Below are positions 35,242 to 44,430 of a stretch of DNA of 64,000 nt, piece after piece. The DNA comes from BACL21 sp038141525 (GTDB lineage Bacteria; Bacteroidota; Bacteroidia; Flavobacteriales; Flavobacteriaceae): NCBI GenBank assembly GCA_038141525.1, contig JAYQIF010000008.1:690786-754785 (forward strand). Direction: 5' to 3'. Numbering within the stretch: the first letter of the stretch is position 1; each line of letters begins with the position of its first letter. Position numbers and translations under genes: made by a program. The notes under the pieces are model-generated. The model worked only from the letters and a program-made list of their open reading frames with translations, was not told the DNA's origin and made no database searches.

Positions 35242-35493
35242 ATGCGTCCATCTTGTGTGTATTGTCGCGCGCCCCTCAAGGGGCGCGCTGACAAAAAATT
35301 TTGTAACATAACTTGTAAAACAAGCATCACAATTACCGCCGAAAAAAGGCCAAAACTAAATGGTGGCGCCCAATTTTGTTTATATTTAATCCTCAATCCA
35401 AAAATTAACCACTATGTACCGCAGCATCCGTTTTTTCAGTTTTGCCTTAATCCTGTTTGCATCGATCAACTCTGCTTTGGGTCAAACTTATGA
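35242..35493 (+). pseudogene. Possible remnant of a small zinc-ribbon protein
   Basis: The first 28 codons (MRPSCVYCRAPLKGRADKKF then CNITC) match the CxxC...FCxxxC start of small zinc-ribbon proteins common in Bacteroidota (DUF2116-like, from memory). After the last Cys the reading frame continues with no resemblance and overlaps the signal-peptide region of the BNR gene in another frame. It is therefore either a truncated fragment or coincidence. Apart from this and a GC-rich hairpin, the 352 bp between ileS and the BNR gene show nothing. Confidence 0.3.
35267..35288. repeat. GC-rich perfect inverted repeat
   Basis: GCGCGCCCC (35267-35275) and GGGGCGCGC (35280-35288) form a perfect 9-bp stem with loop TCAA. 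It is much more GC-rich than its surroundings and has no T-tract. Its role is unclear. Confidence 0.6.
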
Positions 35494-38400
35494 CCCTGCA
35501 CTTTTTGATGCCTTGAGCTATCGTGAGATCGGCCCATTTCGCGGAGGCCGCAGCGCTGCGGTTACCGGAGTCCCGGGCAAACCTAACTTATTTTATTTTG
35601 GCGCAACCGGAGGCGGTGTATGGAAAACTAATGACGGCGGGCGTCATTGGGAAAATATTTCTGACGGCTATTTTGGGGGATCCGTGGGCGCTATAACCGT
35701 GTCCAAAAGCGACCCCAATGTAATGTACGCCGGTGGTGGAGCGCAAACCGTACGGGGCAATGTCTCCTCTGGTTTTGGCATGTGGAAAAGTGAAGATGCC
35801 GGTAAAACTTGGTCTTTTGCAGGCTTGCGTCAAAGCCGGCACATCCCGCGTATTGTTGTAGACCCAAATGACCATGAGATCGTTTATGCAGCCGTGCTGG
35901 GAGATTTGTACAAACCCACCACAGAAGCGCGGTGTTTATAAAAGTACCGATGGCGGCAAACAGTGGAAAAGAGTGCTTTTTGCCAACGAAAACGCTGGGG
36001 CCACCGACCTAATTATGGACCCGAATAACCCTCGTGTACTCTATGCCTCCACCTGGAACGTGCGCAGAACTCCTTATAGCCTGAGCAGTGGTGGACCTGG
36101 CTCGGCCCTTTGGAAAAGCACGGATTACGGAGAGACTTGGACCGAAATTTCAATAAATAAAGGCTTCCCTGAAGGCACCTTAGGGATTATTGGCATCACC
36201 GTTTCTCCAAGCAATAGCGAGCGTCTTTGGGCCATGGTGGAACACAAAGAAAAGGGTGGGGTTTATCGCAGCGAGGACGGAGGCCAAAGCTGGAAGCTCC
36301 TCAATAGCGATCGCAATTTACGCCAACGCGCTTGGTATTACACGCGAATTTTTGCAGACACCCAAGACCCAGAAACTGTCTATGTACTCAATGTGCGTTA
36401 TCACAAAAGTACCGATGGTGGAAAGACCTTTTCTTCGAGCAATGCGCCACACGGCGACCACCACGATTTGTGGATCGCTCCCGAAGACCCTAATCGCATG
36501 ATCATGGGCGATGATGGAGGAGCCCAAGTGACCTATGATGGGGGGGAAACCTGGAGTACATATCACAATCAGCCCACGGCACAGTTTTACCGCGTGACTA
36601 CCGACGATGCCTTTCCTTATCGCATCTATGCGGCGCAGCAAGATAACTCGACCATACGCATCAGACACCGAACAGAATCGGGCAGTATTTCAGAAAATGA
36701 TTGGGAAGCAACAGCCGGGGGCGAAAGCGCACACATAGCTATTGACCCAACTAATAATGATATTGTTTATGGCGGTAGTTATGACGGTTTTTTAACCCGC
36801 TACAATCATCAAAAAAACACCGTGCGCAGCGTGAGTGTTTGGCCAGATAACCCCATGGGGCACGGTGCCGAAGACTTTAAATATCGATTCCAATGGAATT
36901 TCCCGATATTCTTTTCGCCCCACAACCCCAAAAAAATATATGCCGCCTCTAATCACCTTCATGCCTCGACTAACGAAGGGTCTTCCTGGCAATTGATCAG
37001 TCCAGATTTAACGCGAAACGACCCCTCTAAATTGGGCTCGTCTGGCGGACCGATTACACAAGACAATACCTCTGTAGAGTACTACTGCACCATTTTTGCC
37101 GCAGCAGAATCACCACTAGTAGAGGGGCTCATTTACACAGGAAGTGATGATGGTCTAGTACATGTTTCTCAAGACGGAGGAAAGAGCTGGACAAACGTCA
37201 CCCCAAAAGATTGGCCCGAGTGGATGATGGTCAACAGCATTGAGCCTTCGCGTCATGAACCAGGCACCTGTTATGTGGCCGGAACACGTTATAAACTCGG
37301 AGACTACACCCCTTATTTGTACAAAACCAATGATTACGGCAAATCCTGGCAACGCATTACCAAAGGCATCCACAACGAGCATTTCACTCGAGTTCTTCGT
37401 GAGGATTTAACCCAGCGAGGACTGCTTTATGCAGGGACGGAAGCAGGCATGTACGTGTCGTTTGATGACGGCGGTCAGTGGCAAAAATTTCAGTTAAATC
37501 TACCTCAAGTGCCCATTACTGACCTGGCCTTAAAAAATAACGATCTGATCGTCGCCACTCAAGGCCGAAGTCTGTGGATGATAGATGACTTGACTGTATT
37601 GCATCAACTCCGCAATGCCAAAGGCAATGAAAATTTCCTCTATAAACCCAAGGATGCCTATCGCATGGGCGGCCGATCTCGTAAGGGTTCCCTGACTCAA
37701 GGAACCAATCACCCAAATGGCGTTATGGTATATTACAGTGTTGCAGACCCAGAAAATTCAGAGGTCAACCTCAGCTTTCTAACCTTGAATAACGACACCA
37801 TAAAGCGTTTTAGCAATAAAGACAAAAAGAACAAACTCCAGGTCAAAAAGGGCCACAATTTAATGGTCTGGGATCTACAAGGTGAAGGCGCCGAGCGGCT
37901 CGATGGGATGATCCTCTGGTGGGCCAGTACTTCGGCCCCAAAGGCAGTTCCCGGTAAGTACAGTGTCGTACTCGAGGTAGATGATCAAGTCATGCGCCGA
38001 CAATTTACCGTATTAGCCGATCCTAATTCCGAAACGGACCTCAGCGGCATGCAACGTCAATTTGAGTTCATCAGCTCGGTCAACGCCACGGTGGATAAAG
38101 CGCATAAAAGCATCAAAAAAATACGCGATGTCAATACCCAACTCAAGGCATTTCAGACCAGATATGGTGACGATAACCGAACTACCTCACTTGTAGCAGA
38201 CGCCTCAAATCTGAGTAAAGAACTCACGAGTATCGAGGAAGCCTTGTATCAAACTAAGAATCGCAGTGGTCAAGACCCGCTTAATTTCCCGATTAGGTTA
38301 ACCAATAAGTTAGCCCACTTAAACGCCTTGGTCGGTATGGATGATTTTCCGCCGACACAGCAAGATGTGGCGGTCAAAAATGAACTCACCGAGGCCATCC

Positions 38401-38501
38401 AAGCAGAATTAAAAAAGTTTGACGCCCTGATCAGCGGTGAAATTAAAGCGTTTAATGCGGCATTTCGCGAGATGAGTTTAGATTATCTATTTGTTGAATA
38501 A
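35414..38501 (+). CDS. Large secreted BNR/VPS10-type beta-propeller protein, one frameshift
   Basis: The protein has a signal peptide (MYRSIRFFSFALILFASINS) followed by sortilin/BNR repeats with Asp-box-like motifs: GGGVWKTNDGGRHW, GMWKSEDAGKTW, GVYKSTDGGKQW, ALWKSTDYGETW, GVYRSEDGGQSW, LYKTNDYGKSW. A C-terminal immunoglobulin-like and helical part follows (LQVKKGHNLMVWDLQGEGAE, then a coiled-coil-like tail). The corrected length is about 1,028 residues. The frame breaks near 35925-35930: dropping one base from GAAGCGCGG gives PTTERGVYKSTDGG, the expected repeat. Homologues are often called glycosyl hydrolase, but no catalytic residues can be named, so function stays open (surface binding or peptidase-like roles have been suggested for such families). 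Confidence 0.85.
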
Positions 38502-38548
38502 ACCGTCTGTCTTACTAAGAGATCGGGCTTATCTGTAATTCAGGAATT

Positions 38549-39055
38549 ATGACTTATTACTACTTAAAAACGCTGCATCATGTATTGGTTGTGATTTGGA
38601 TTTTTGGCTTGATCTATAGCGCAGCGATATTTTTATTGAGCTCTAGATTGCAGGAGGGTCATCAAACAAAGGCTACCGAAATGGGCTGGAATATTTGGCG
38701 TTACGGAGCTTGGCCAAGCATGATCCTGGGGATGATCAGTGGCATGGCTATGCTTCATCTGCGTCTGTTCCATCTCGCCGATACATGGATGCAGGTCAAA
38801 CTCGTGGCAGTCATCTTGTTGGTCGCCCTTCATGTGCGCTGTCACATTTCATTTCGTCGAGCGCGCAGGGCTCAAAACCAGATGCTTACAAAAGGGCCAA
38901 CCCAATGGGCCAAACTTGTCGCTTTAGGAGCCACTTTTGGGGTTTTCTTTTTGTTTTTAATGGGGCTTAAAGACAGCTTTCAGTGGATTTATGGCACTGT
39001 TATTGCTACTTCAGTCACAGCGATAATTAGTTTTTTTCTGGCCAAAAAAACTTAA
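38549..39055 (+). CDS. CopD/HemJ-like four-helix membrane protein
   Basis: The 168-residue protein has four hydrophobic helices and histidines positioned as in HemJ/CopD proteins: YYLKTLHHVLVVIWIFGLIY at the start and WMQVKLVAVILLVALHVRCH in the third helix, then a basic loop (FRRARRAQNQ). HemJ oxidises protoporphyrinogen IX and CopD-like proteins handle copper; the sequence does not decide between them. It is co-oriented with a histidine kinase 9 bp downstream. Confidence 0.6.
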   Translation: MTYYYLKTLHHVLVVIWIFGLIYSAAIFLLSSRLQEGHQTKATEMGWNIWRYGAWPSMILGMISGMAMLHLRLFHLADTWMQVKLVAVILLVALHVRCHISFRRARRAQNQMLTKGPTQWAKLVALGATFGVFFLFLMGLKDSFQWIYGTVIATSVTAIISFFLAKKT

Positions 39056-39064
39056 CAATTAACT

Positions 39065-40522
39065 ATGTCTTTGTATAAATCTCTGCGTTTCCGCATATTT
39101 TTTACCATGCTTTTCGTCTTGGTATTGACTTTTATTGGTCTGGCGATTCTTACAGTAAGTCAATACAAAGAGGAGGCAGAAGATTATCATCGTGAGCGTT
39201 TGTTGCGCAAGGAGCAAAACATAAAACAGAACCTCAATTACGTCTTAAAAAATAGTCCTTACCCTCAGGAGACAGAGGCGCTCGAATATATTTTTTACAA
39301 CAAGATATTTGAGATTAAAGACATCCATAAGCTCGACATTGATCTTTATACCCTCAATGGTTCTTTAATTCTCAGTTCTCAAAATATAACTGCAGATTCA
39401 ATTGTTCAAAAATCTTTGAGCTTAAGGCTCATACAGGCATTGGCAGAAACCCAAGAGGAGCATCTGGTACAATCGTTTAAACGCGAGGGTGAAGACTACC
39501 AAAGTTCTTATTCCTACCTCAGGTCAGACACTTTTGAACCCATCGCTATTGTTCATTTGCCCTATATCGCAGATGACGGATTTATGGCCAAAGAACTCAA
39601 TGAAAACCTCATGCGTATGAGTGTGCTGTATGGCGTGATGCTCTTGATTTCCATTGGCATAGCATATGCACTGTCGCAATACATCACAAGAAGCCTACAG
39701 AGTATCAGTCAGCGCCTTAACTCTACCCAGCTTTTGGGACAAAATCAAAAAATTGACCTTGAGACCAATATTTCGAGTGAAATCAGGCAACTGGTCGAGG
39801 CCTACAACCGAATGATCGAGGAGCTCGAACAAAGTGCTGTTCAATTGGCTCAGGGCGAGCGAGAAGCTGCCTGGCGTGAAATGGCCAAACAAGTGGCACA
39901 CGAAATTAAAAATCCTCTAACGCCAATGCGTCTAAGTGTGCAGAGTTTTGCACGTAAATTTGATCCTCAAGATCCAGACATGGCCCAGAGAATTTCGGAG
40001 TTTAGTGCTTCCATGATTCAGCAAATTGACACGATGAGCGATATAGCCACTACATTTGCCACTTACGCCAAATTGCCTGAACAAAACATTGATTCAATCG
40101 AACTCGGAGCCACCATAAAGCGCACCATTGAGGTGTTCGACAGTCCATTTATCAAATTTTCGAGACCTGACTCTGCTGTTACCTTGAATTTCGACAAAAA
40201 TCAGCTGAATCGCATTGTGACCAATTTGATCAAAAATAGTCTTCAATCTTTAAAACAAAACCAAACACCCAACCCATCGATACAAGTCGCGCTGGCCGAT
40301 GAAGCAGACAGGATTTTGCTCAGCGTTCAAGACAACGGCCCTGGTATTGCTCCCGAGATGCGCAGTCGCGTATTTGAACCCAAATTCACGACCAAAACAA
40401 AGGGTATGGGGCTCGGGCTGGCTATGGTCAAAACCATAGTCGTTTCATACGGAGGAACCATCGATATCCATGAGCCTGAAGAAGGTGGTGTAGCCTTTGT
40501 CATGCTGTTTCCAAAAGCATGA
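39065..40522 (+). CDS. Membrane sensor histidine kinase, NtrY-like
   Basis: The 485-residue sensor has two transmembrane segments (about 10-30 and 190-212), a periplasmic region between them, a HAMP-like linker (YITRSLQSISQRLNSTQLLG), and a HisKA domain with phospho-acceptor His in MAKQVAHEIKNPLTPMRLSV. The HATPase follows with N-box RIVTNLIKNSLQSL, VQDNGPGIAPEMRSRVFEPK and GMGLGLAMVKTIVVSYGG. The HEIKNPLTP motif is typical of NtrY-type kinases. No response regulator lies next to it, so its partner is elsewhere. Confidence 0.93.
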   Translation: MSLYKSLRFRIFFTMLFVLVLTFIGLAILTVSQYKEEAEDYHRERLLRKEQNIKQNLNYVLKNSPYPQETEALEYIFYNKIFEIKDIHKLDIDLYTLNGSLILSSQNITADSIVQKSLSLRLIQALAETQEEHLVQSFKREGEDYQSSYSYLRSDTFEPIAIVHLPYIADDGFMAKELNENLMRMSVLYGVMLLISIGIAYALSQYITRSLQSISQRLNSTQLLGQNQKIDLETNISSEIRQLVEAYNRMIEELEQSAVQLAQGEREAAWREMAKQVAHEIKNPLTPMRLSVQSFARKFDPQDPDMAQRISEFSASMIQQIDTMSDIATTFATYAKLPEQNIDSIELGATIKRTIEVFDSPFIKFSRPDSAVTLNFDKNQLNRIVTNLIKNSLQSLKQNQTPNPSIQVALADEADRILLSVQDNGPGIAPEMRSRVFEPKFTTKTKGMGLGLAMVKTIVVSYGGTIDIHEPEEGGVAFVMLFPKA

Positions 40523-40564
40523 ATTATTTAATACCTTTAATGCTTCAGTTTTTATTCACACATT

Positions 40565-41350
40565 ATGTCTGCAGTAGATAATTTAGTGCTTAGAGAAGAT
40601 TTCTCTGGAACCTGTCTTTTGACCATTAACCGACCTGACAAACTCAACGCCCTGAATCGAGAAACCATCCAATCCTTAAATGAGGCCATAACCCAGGCGC
40701 TTTCAGACCAGGAAATCCGTGTGATTTTACTTACCGGACAAGGCGAAAAGGCTTTTGTCGCCGGGGCAGATATTGCAGAATTTGCTCATTTTGATCCCGC
40801 TCAAGGAAAAGCCCTGGCAGCCAATGGTCAAAGACTTCTTTTTGATTTAGTGGCCCAGGCGAGCAAGCCGATTATTGCGGTGGTTAACGGATATGCCTTG
40901 GGGGGTGGTTTGGAATTAGCCATGGCAGCGCACATGCGTGTGGCCAGCAGTTCGGCCAAAATGGGGTTGCCTGAAACTTCGCTTGGCCTGATTCCCGGTT
41001 ATGGCGGAACACAGCGGCTGGCTCAGCTCATCGGTAAAGGTCGTGCCTTGGAACTGATTTGTACTGCAGGAATGATCGACGCCCAGCGAGCCCATGAAAT
41101 GGGACTCGTAAATCATGTTTATTCCCCCGATGAATTAATGCAAGGGGCCCATAAACTGGCAGACTCCATAAAAAAAACCGCACCTACAGCCATTGCTCAG
41201 GCCATACAGGCCGTCAACGCCGGACTGGATCAATCGGCAGGGCTTGATGCAGAAATAGAGGCCTTTGGCGCCTGTTTCGGTACCGAAGATTTTAAAGAAG
41301 GCACTCAGGCCTTTTTAGAAAAAAGAAAAGCCCAGTTTCCCGGGCGATAA
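40565..41350 (+). CDS. Enoyl-CoA hydratase/isomerase family protein
   Basis: Crotonase-fold enzyme, 261 residues. Oxyanion-hole and active-site parts are visible: FVAGADIAEFAHFD, NGYALGGGLELAMAAH (first catalytic Glu) and MGLPETSLGLIPGYGGTQRL (second catalytic Glu). Both glutamates needed for hydratase activity are present, so 3-hydroxybutyryl-CoA or enoyl-CoA hydration is the likely reaction. It ends 3 bp before the convergent bacilliredoxin gene. Confidence 0.95.
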   Translation: MSAVDNLVLREDFSGTCLLTINRPDKLNALNRETIQSLNEAITQALSDQEIRVILLTGQGEKAFVAGADIAEFAHFDPAQGKALAANGQRLLFDLVAQASKPIIAVVNGYALGGGLELAMAAHMRVASSSAKMGLPETSLGLIPGYGGTQRLAQLIGKGRALELICTAGMIDAQRAHEMGLVNHVYSPDELMQGAHKLADSIKKTAPTAIAQAIQAVNAGLDQSAGLDAEIEAFGACFGTEDFKEGTQAFLEKRKAQFPGR

Positions 41351-41353
41351 GAC

Positions 41354-41764
41354 TTAACAGAATTCGTCGTAGGCGCTTCTGAGATTCGCAGCGATCATAT
41401 CTGCACTGCGTCCTTCGATATGATGACGCTCAAGCATATGGACCAGTTCCCCATCTTTAAATAAAGCCATCGACGGCGATGAGGGCGGAAAAGGAACCAT
41501 GGCCGCACGTGCAGCATCAACGGCTTCAAAATCCACACCGGCAAAGACCGTTGTCAAATGATTTGGCTTTTTGTCATTCGTCAAAGACATTTTGGCCCCT
41601 GGTCGTGCATTGGCAGCGGCACATCCACAAACGGAATTCACCACTACGAGAACCGTACCGTCTTGATTAATGGCGGCATTCACCTCATCGGCCGTAAATA
41701 ACTCTTGAAACCCGTAAAGACTAAGGTCTTCACGCATCGGTTTTACAATTTCAGCTGGATACAT
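41354..41764 (-). CDS. Bacilliredoxin (BrxA/BrxB, YphP/YqiW family)
   Basis: Members reduce bacillithiol-mixed disulfides or act as thiol-disulfide isomerases. The 136-residue protein starts MYPAEIVKPMREDLSLYGFQ and has the CGC active site in VVVNSVCGCAAANARPG, then MVPFPPSSPSMALFKDGELV and MLERHHIEGRSADMIAANL. ATG 41764 is the family-typical start (MYP); a longer frame to 41800 adds unconserved residues. Confidence 0.93.
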   Translation of the reverse strand: MYPAEIVKPMREDLSLYGFQELFTADEVNAAINQDGTVLVVVNSVCGCAAANARPGAKMSLTNDKKPNHLTTVFAGVDFEAVDAARAAMVPFPPSSPSMALFKDGELVHMLERHHIEGRSADMIAANLRSAYDEFC

Positions 41765-41918
41765 ATCTGTAATTTTTTCTGTGTAACAATTTAAGGGCAA
41801 ATATAGTCAATATATCGCGCTTTGGGCATTTGTCTTTTTGTTTAAAATCTTTCATTTTATTTTGAGCTAGCACACTTTAAACCGAATTAGGAGCGGGTCA
41901 TGATTAAGCTTAAATCCC

Positions 41919-41926
41919 TATCTTTG
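41919..41926 (+). promoter_or_regulatory. -7 element TATCTTTG upstream of the TerB-DnaJ gene
   Basis: Exact TAnnTTTG match, without a clear -33 TTG. A start near 41930 argues for ATG 41957, not the upstream ATG at 41900. Confidence 0.45.
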
Positions 41927-41956
41927 GGGCCTTATTTAACCCCCAACAAAAACACT

Positions 41957-42694
41957 ATGCTGCGCTGGTTTTTAGGTATACTTGGCATGATTTACTTCAG
42001 ATGGCCCGGGGCCATTTTAGGGTTTATCATTGGCAATATTATCGACAATATGAATGCCGGGAAAACTTATCCGGGGGGTGGGAGCACTTTTGGACGTAGA
42101 CCAAGGCAAAATATCCCGGCTGAGTTTGAGCTCAAGCTTTTGGCTTTGGCCTCGGTTGTGATCAAAGCAGATGGTAAAGTAGAACAGAGCGAACTGGATT
42201 TTGTACGTCGCTATTTTGTTCAGGCCTACGGCAAAGAAAGGGCCAACACCACCTTCCGTCTCTTTAATGAGCAGATCAAAAAATCAGGAGTCTCGGGTAG
42301 CGCGATTGCACAAGAACTCAAGGCGTTTTTGACTTATGAGACCAGACTTCAAGTCATTCACTTTTTATTCAGCGTGGCCAATGCCGATGGCTTGGTGTCA
42401 GAATCTGAAGTGACACAACTCGAAAACATTGCCAGAGCATTTGGGATTAATTTGCGTGATTTCGGCAGTATCAAAGCCATTTTTTTTGATCAACCAGATC
42501 GGGCCTATGAAATATTGGAAATTCCGAAGACCGCGACAGTTTCTGAAATCAAAAAAGCCTACCGTACGATGGTCAAAAAGTATCATCCAGATAAACTTCA
42601 AGATATGGACGAGGCCTACCGAAAAGGTGCAGAAGAAAAGTTTCGAGCCGTACAACAGGCTTACGAGCGCATTCAAAAGGAGCGAAATTTTTAA
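41957..42694 (+). CDS. TerB-DnaJ membrane-anchored co-chaperone (DjlA-like)
   Basis: The 245-residue protein has an N-terminal hydrophobic anchor (MLRWFLGILGMIYFRWPGAI), a central TerB-like helical domain (FELKLLALASVVIKADGKVE, HFLFSVANADGLVSESEV) and a C-terminal J domain (about 185-245: AYEILEIPKTATVSEIKKAY, KKYHPDKLQDM with the HPD motif). This architecture is that of DjlA, which stimulates DnaK at the membrane. The start at 41957 places the hydrophobic segment at the N-terminus. A small intrinsic terminator follows the stop. Confidence 0.92.
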   Translation: MLRWFLGILGMIYFRWPGAILGFIIGNIIDNMNAGKTYPGGGSTFGRRPRQNIPAEFELKLLALASVVIKADGKVEQSELDFVRRYFVQAYGKERANTTFRLFNEQIKKSGVSGSAIAQELKAFLTYETRLQVIHFLFSVANADGLVSESEVTQLENIARAFGINLRDFGSIKAIFFDQPDRAYEILEIPKTATVSEIKKAYRTMVKKYHPDKLQDMDEAYRKGAEEKFRAVQQAYERIQKERNF

Positions 42695-42698
42695 ATAC

Positions 42699-42719
42699 AG
42701 ACAATAAAATTGTCTTTTT
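42699..42719 (+). terminator. Intrinsic terminator after the TerB-DnaJ gene
   Basis: AGACAAT (42699-42705) pairs with ATTGTCT (42709-42715) around AAA, followed by four more T (42716-42719), 5 bp after the stop. Confidence 0.7.
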
Positions 42720-42847
42720 GACACAAAAAAGTGCCATTTATAAACAAAAATGCTCTTATTCACTCTTTTTTATTAAAAATAACTCATTTAAGATCGTGTT
42801 TTCTTAGGGAAAATCATAGGGAAATCAAGCGTCTACAATTATCTAAA

Positions 42848-42879
42848 TTTAGACAAGTCTAAAATTTTATTTACATTTG
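42848..42879 (+). promoter_or_regulatory. Operator-like palindrome and promoter of the DtxR-type regulator
   Basis: TTTAGAC (42848-42854) and GTCTAAA (42857-42863) form a 7-bp inverted repeat with a 2-bp spacer. The -7 element TACATTTG follows at 42872-42879, 8 nt before the dtxR-type ATG. The palindrome occupies the -33 region, where a bound repressor would block polymerase, fitting metal-dependent autoregulation. The form resembles DtxR/MntR-family boxes, but the exact consensus for this group is not known to me. Confidence 0.6.
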
Positions 42880-42886
42880 CCTCATA

Positions 42887-43540
42887 ATGACGCGGGCAGA
42901 AGAAAATTATTTAAAAGCCATCTACCAGCTCAGCGCTGGAACTCAAAATCGTATCAGTACGACGTCTTTGGCAGAGCGGCTAGAGACAAAGCCCTCTTCG
43001 GTTACCGATATGCTTCAGAAACTTCACGACAAATCCATGGTGAAATATGTCAAATACAAAGGGGCACAACTCAGCGCTCAGGGACGACACATGGCCAGTC
43101 AAATCGTACGCAAACACAGGCTCTGGGAAGTATTTCTTTTTGAAAAACTGGCCTTCGGATGGGATCAAGTCCATGAAATTGCAGAGCAACTCGAACACAT
43201 TAAAAGTCCGGATCTCGTGGAGCGATTGGATGAGTTTTTAGGCTGTCCGACAACAGATCCTCACGGAGATCCTATTCCTGATAAACAGGGCAATATTGTG
43301 CAAATCGACAAAAAACTCTTGTCAGAGCAAGCCATCAATAGCCAAAGTATTCTCATGGGCATTAAAGATTCTGAGGATGCATTTTTGAGTTATCTGAGCC
43401 AAAAAAACATTCAATTAGGCAGTCGCATCACAGTCCTTGATAAAGAACCGTTTGATGAGTCGATGACCATAGAAATTGATCGAACTACACATTTTATTTC
43501 AAAAACCATAGCCACAAATATTTATGTACAAAACATTTAA
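42887..43540 (+). CDS. DtxR-family metal-dependent transcriptional regulator
   Basis: The 217-residue regulator has an N-terminal winged helix (TRAEENYLKAIYQLSAGTQN, ISTTSLAERLETKPSSVTDM, MVKYVKYKGAQLSAQG), a dimerisation and metal-binding domain (RKHRLWEVFLFEKLAFGWDQ, VHEIAEQLEHIKS, FLGCPTTDPHGDPIP with the Cys/His ligand set), and a C-terminal FeoA/SH3-like domain. The DPHGDPIP motif is characteristic of Mn/Fe-sensing members. Its gene precedes a secreted channel-like protein and a ZIP transporter and faces the feo operon, so it probably controls iron or manganese uptake here. The next gene overlaps its end by 17 bp. Confidence 0.93.
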   Translation: MTRAEENYLKAIYQLSAGTQNRISTTSLAERLETKPSSVTDMLQKLHDKSMVKYVKYKGAQLSAQGRHMASQIVRKHRLWEVFLFEKLAFGWDQVHEIAEQLEHIKSPDLVERLDEFLGCPTTDPHGDPIPDKQGNIVQIDKKLLSEQAINSQSILMGIKDSEDAFLSYLSQKNIQLGSRITVLDKEPFDESMTIEIDRTTHFISKTIATNIYVQNI

Positions 43541-44381
43541 AATCGCCATGCTACTGCTGATCATCACAGGATTTGACTCTGTGTTGGCCCAACAAAACAA
43601 CCATAGCACTCCCACAAAAGACCAGGTCGGGACAAAAAATATTGATCATAATGACTACTCAATCATCACCGATCGCCCGGATGCTACAGAATCCCCCAAT
43701 ACCGTTGAACCTGGATTTATTCAAATTGAGACCGGGGGTTACTATACGCGCTTTGAGGAAAACGAAATTACTTTTGAGACCTTGGGTTACAACACGACCT
43801 TGGCGCGCATCGGACTCCTCGAAAATCTAGAATTACGACTGGGAGTAAATTACGAGGATAACCGAGTCACTTCTAAAATGGGTGCAACAGAAACAACTGC
43901 AGATTTTAAGAGCTTCACGCCCATGCTGGCCGGCATTAAAATCAATCTTTTTGAGGGGCGCTCAGGAACAGACTTTGGGTTTTTAGGTCATATTTATCTG
44001 CCGTTTACCACACATACGCCAGATGGTGTAACCCCTGAGCCGAGCACTACTGGTGCCGACTTCCGGTTTTCTGTAGGGCATGAACTCTCAGAGCGATCAG
44101 GAATCGCCTATAATTTAGGCGGGCAATGGGCTGGTGACGATACGGGTATGGCCTTTGTTTATACCGTGGCTTACGGCTATGCTCTTAGTGATAAGATCGG
44201 CGCTTACGTTGAACTTTATGGGGATGCCCCAGAACTTTCCTCAGCCAATCATTACTGGGATGCCGGCTTTACGTATTTGGCGGGCTGGAATTTACAATAC
44301 GATTTAACCTTTGGACGCAGCATAACCGAGGGACAAGACTTATTACTGAGTGCTGGCCTGAGTTATAAATTCGCCTATTGA
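43524..44381 (+). CDS. Outer-membrane beta-barrel protein, MetA-pathway/transporter family
   Basis: The 285-residue protein has a signal peptide (FKIAMLLLIITGFDSVLAQ) and a beta-rich body with alternating hydrophobic strands. DRPDATESPNTVEPGFIQIE and GLLENLELRLGVNYEDNRV are typical of the family named putative MetA-pathway of phenol degradation, which in Bacteroidota is generally an uncharacterised transporter barrel. It overlaps the dtxR-type gene and precedes the ZIP gene by 49 bp, suggesting a role in outer-membrane passage of metal. Confidence 0.75.
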   Translation: MYKTFKIAMLLLIITGFDSVLAQQNNHSTPTKDQVGTKNIDHNDYSIITDRPDATESPNTVEPGFIQIETGGYYTRFEENEITFETLGYNTTLARIGLLENLELRLGVNYEDNRVTSKMGATETTADFKSFTPMLAGIKINLFEGRSGTDFGFLGHIYLPFTTHTPDGVTPEPSTTGADFRFSVGHELSERSGIAYNLGGQWAGDDTGMAFVYTVAYGYALSDKIGAYVELYGDAPELSSANHYWDAGFTYLAGWNLQYDLTFGRSITEGQDLLLSAGLSYKFAY

Positions 44382-44430
44382 GGCGATTTGGGTTTTAATG
44401 ACGCAAAAAAAATCTTAATAATTCATATCT

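Noticed and set aside
35860..35945. Two distinct BNR proteins
   Set aside because: The second frame begins inside a repeat and the break falls in the middle of a conserved ERGVYKSTDGG motif, so it is one gene with an indel.
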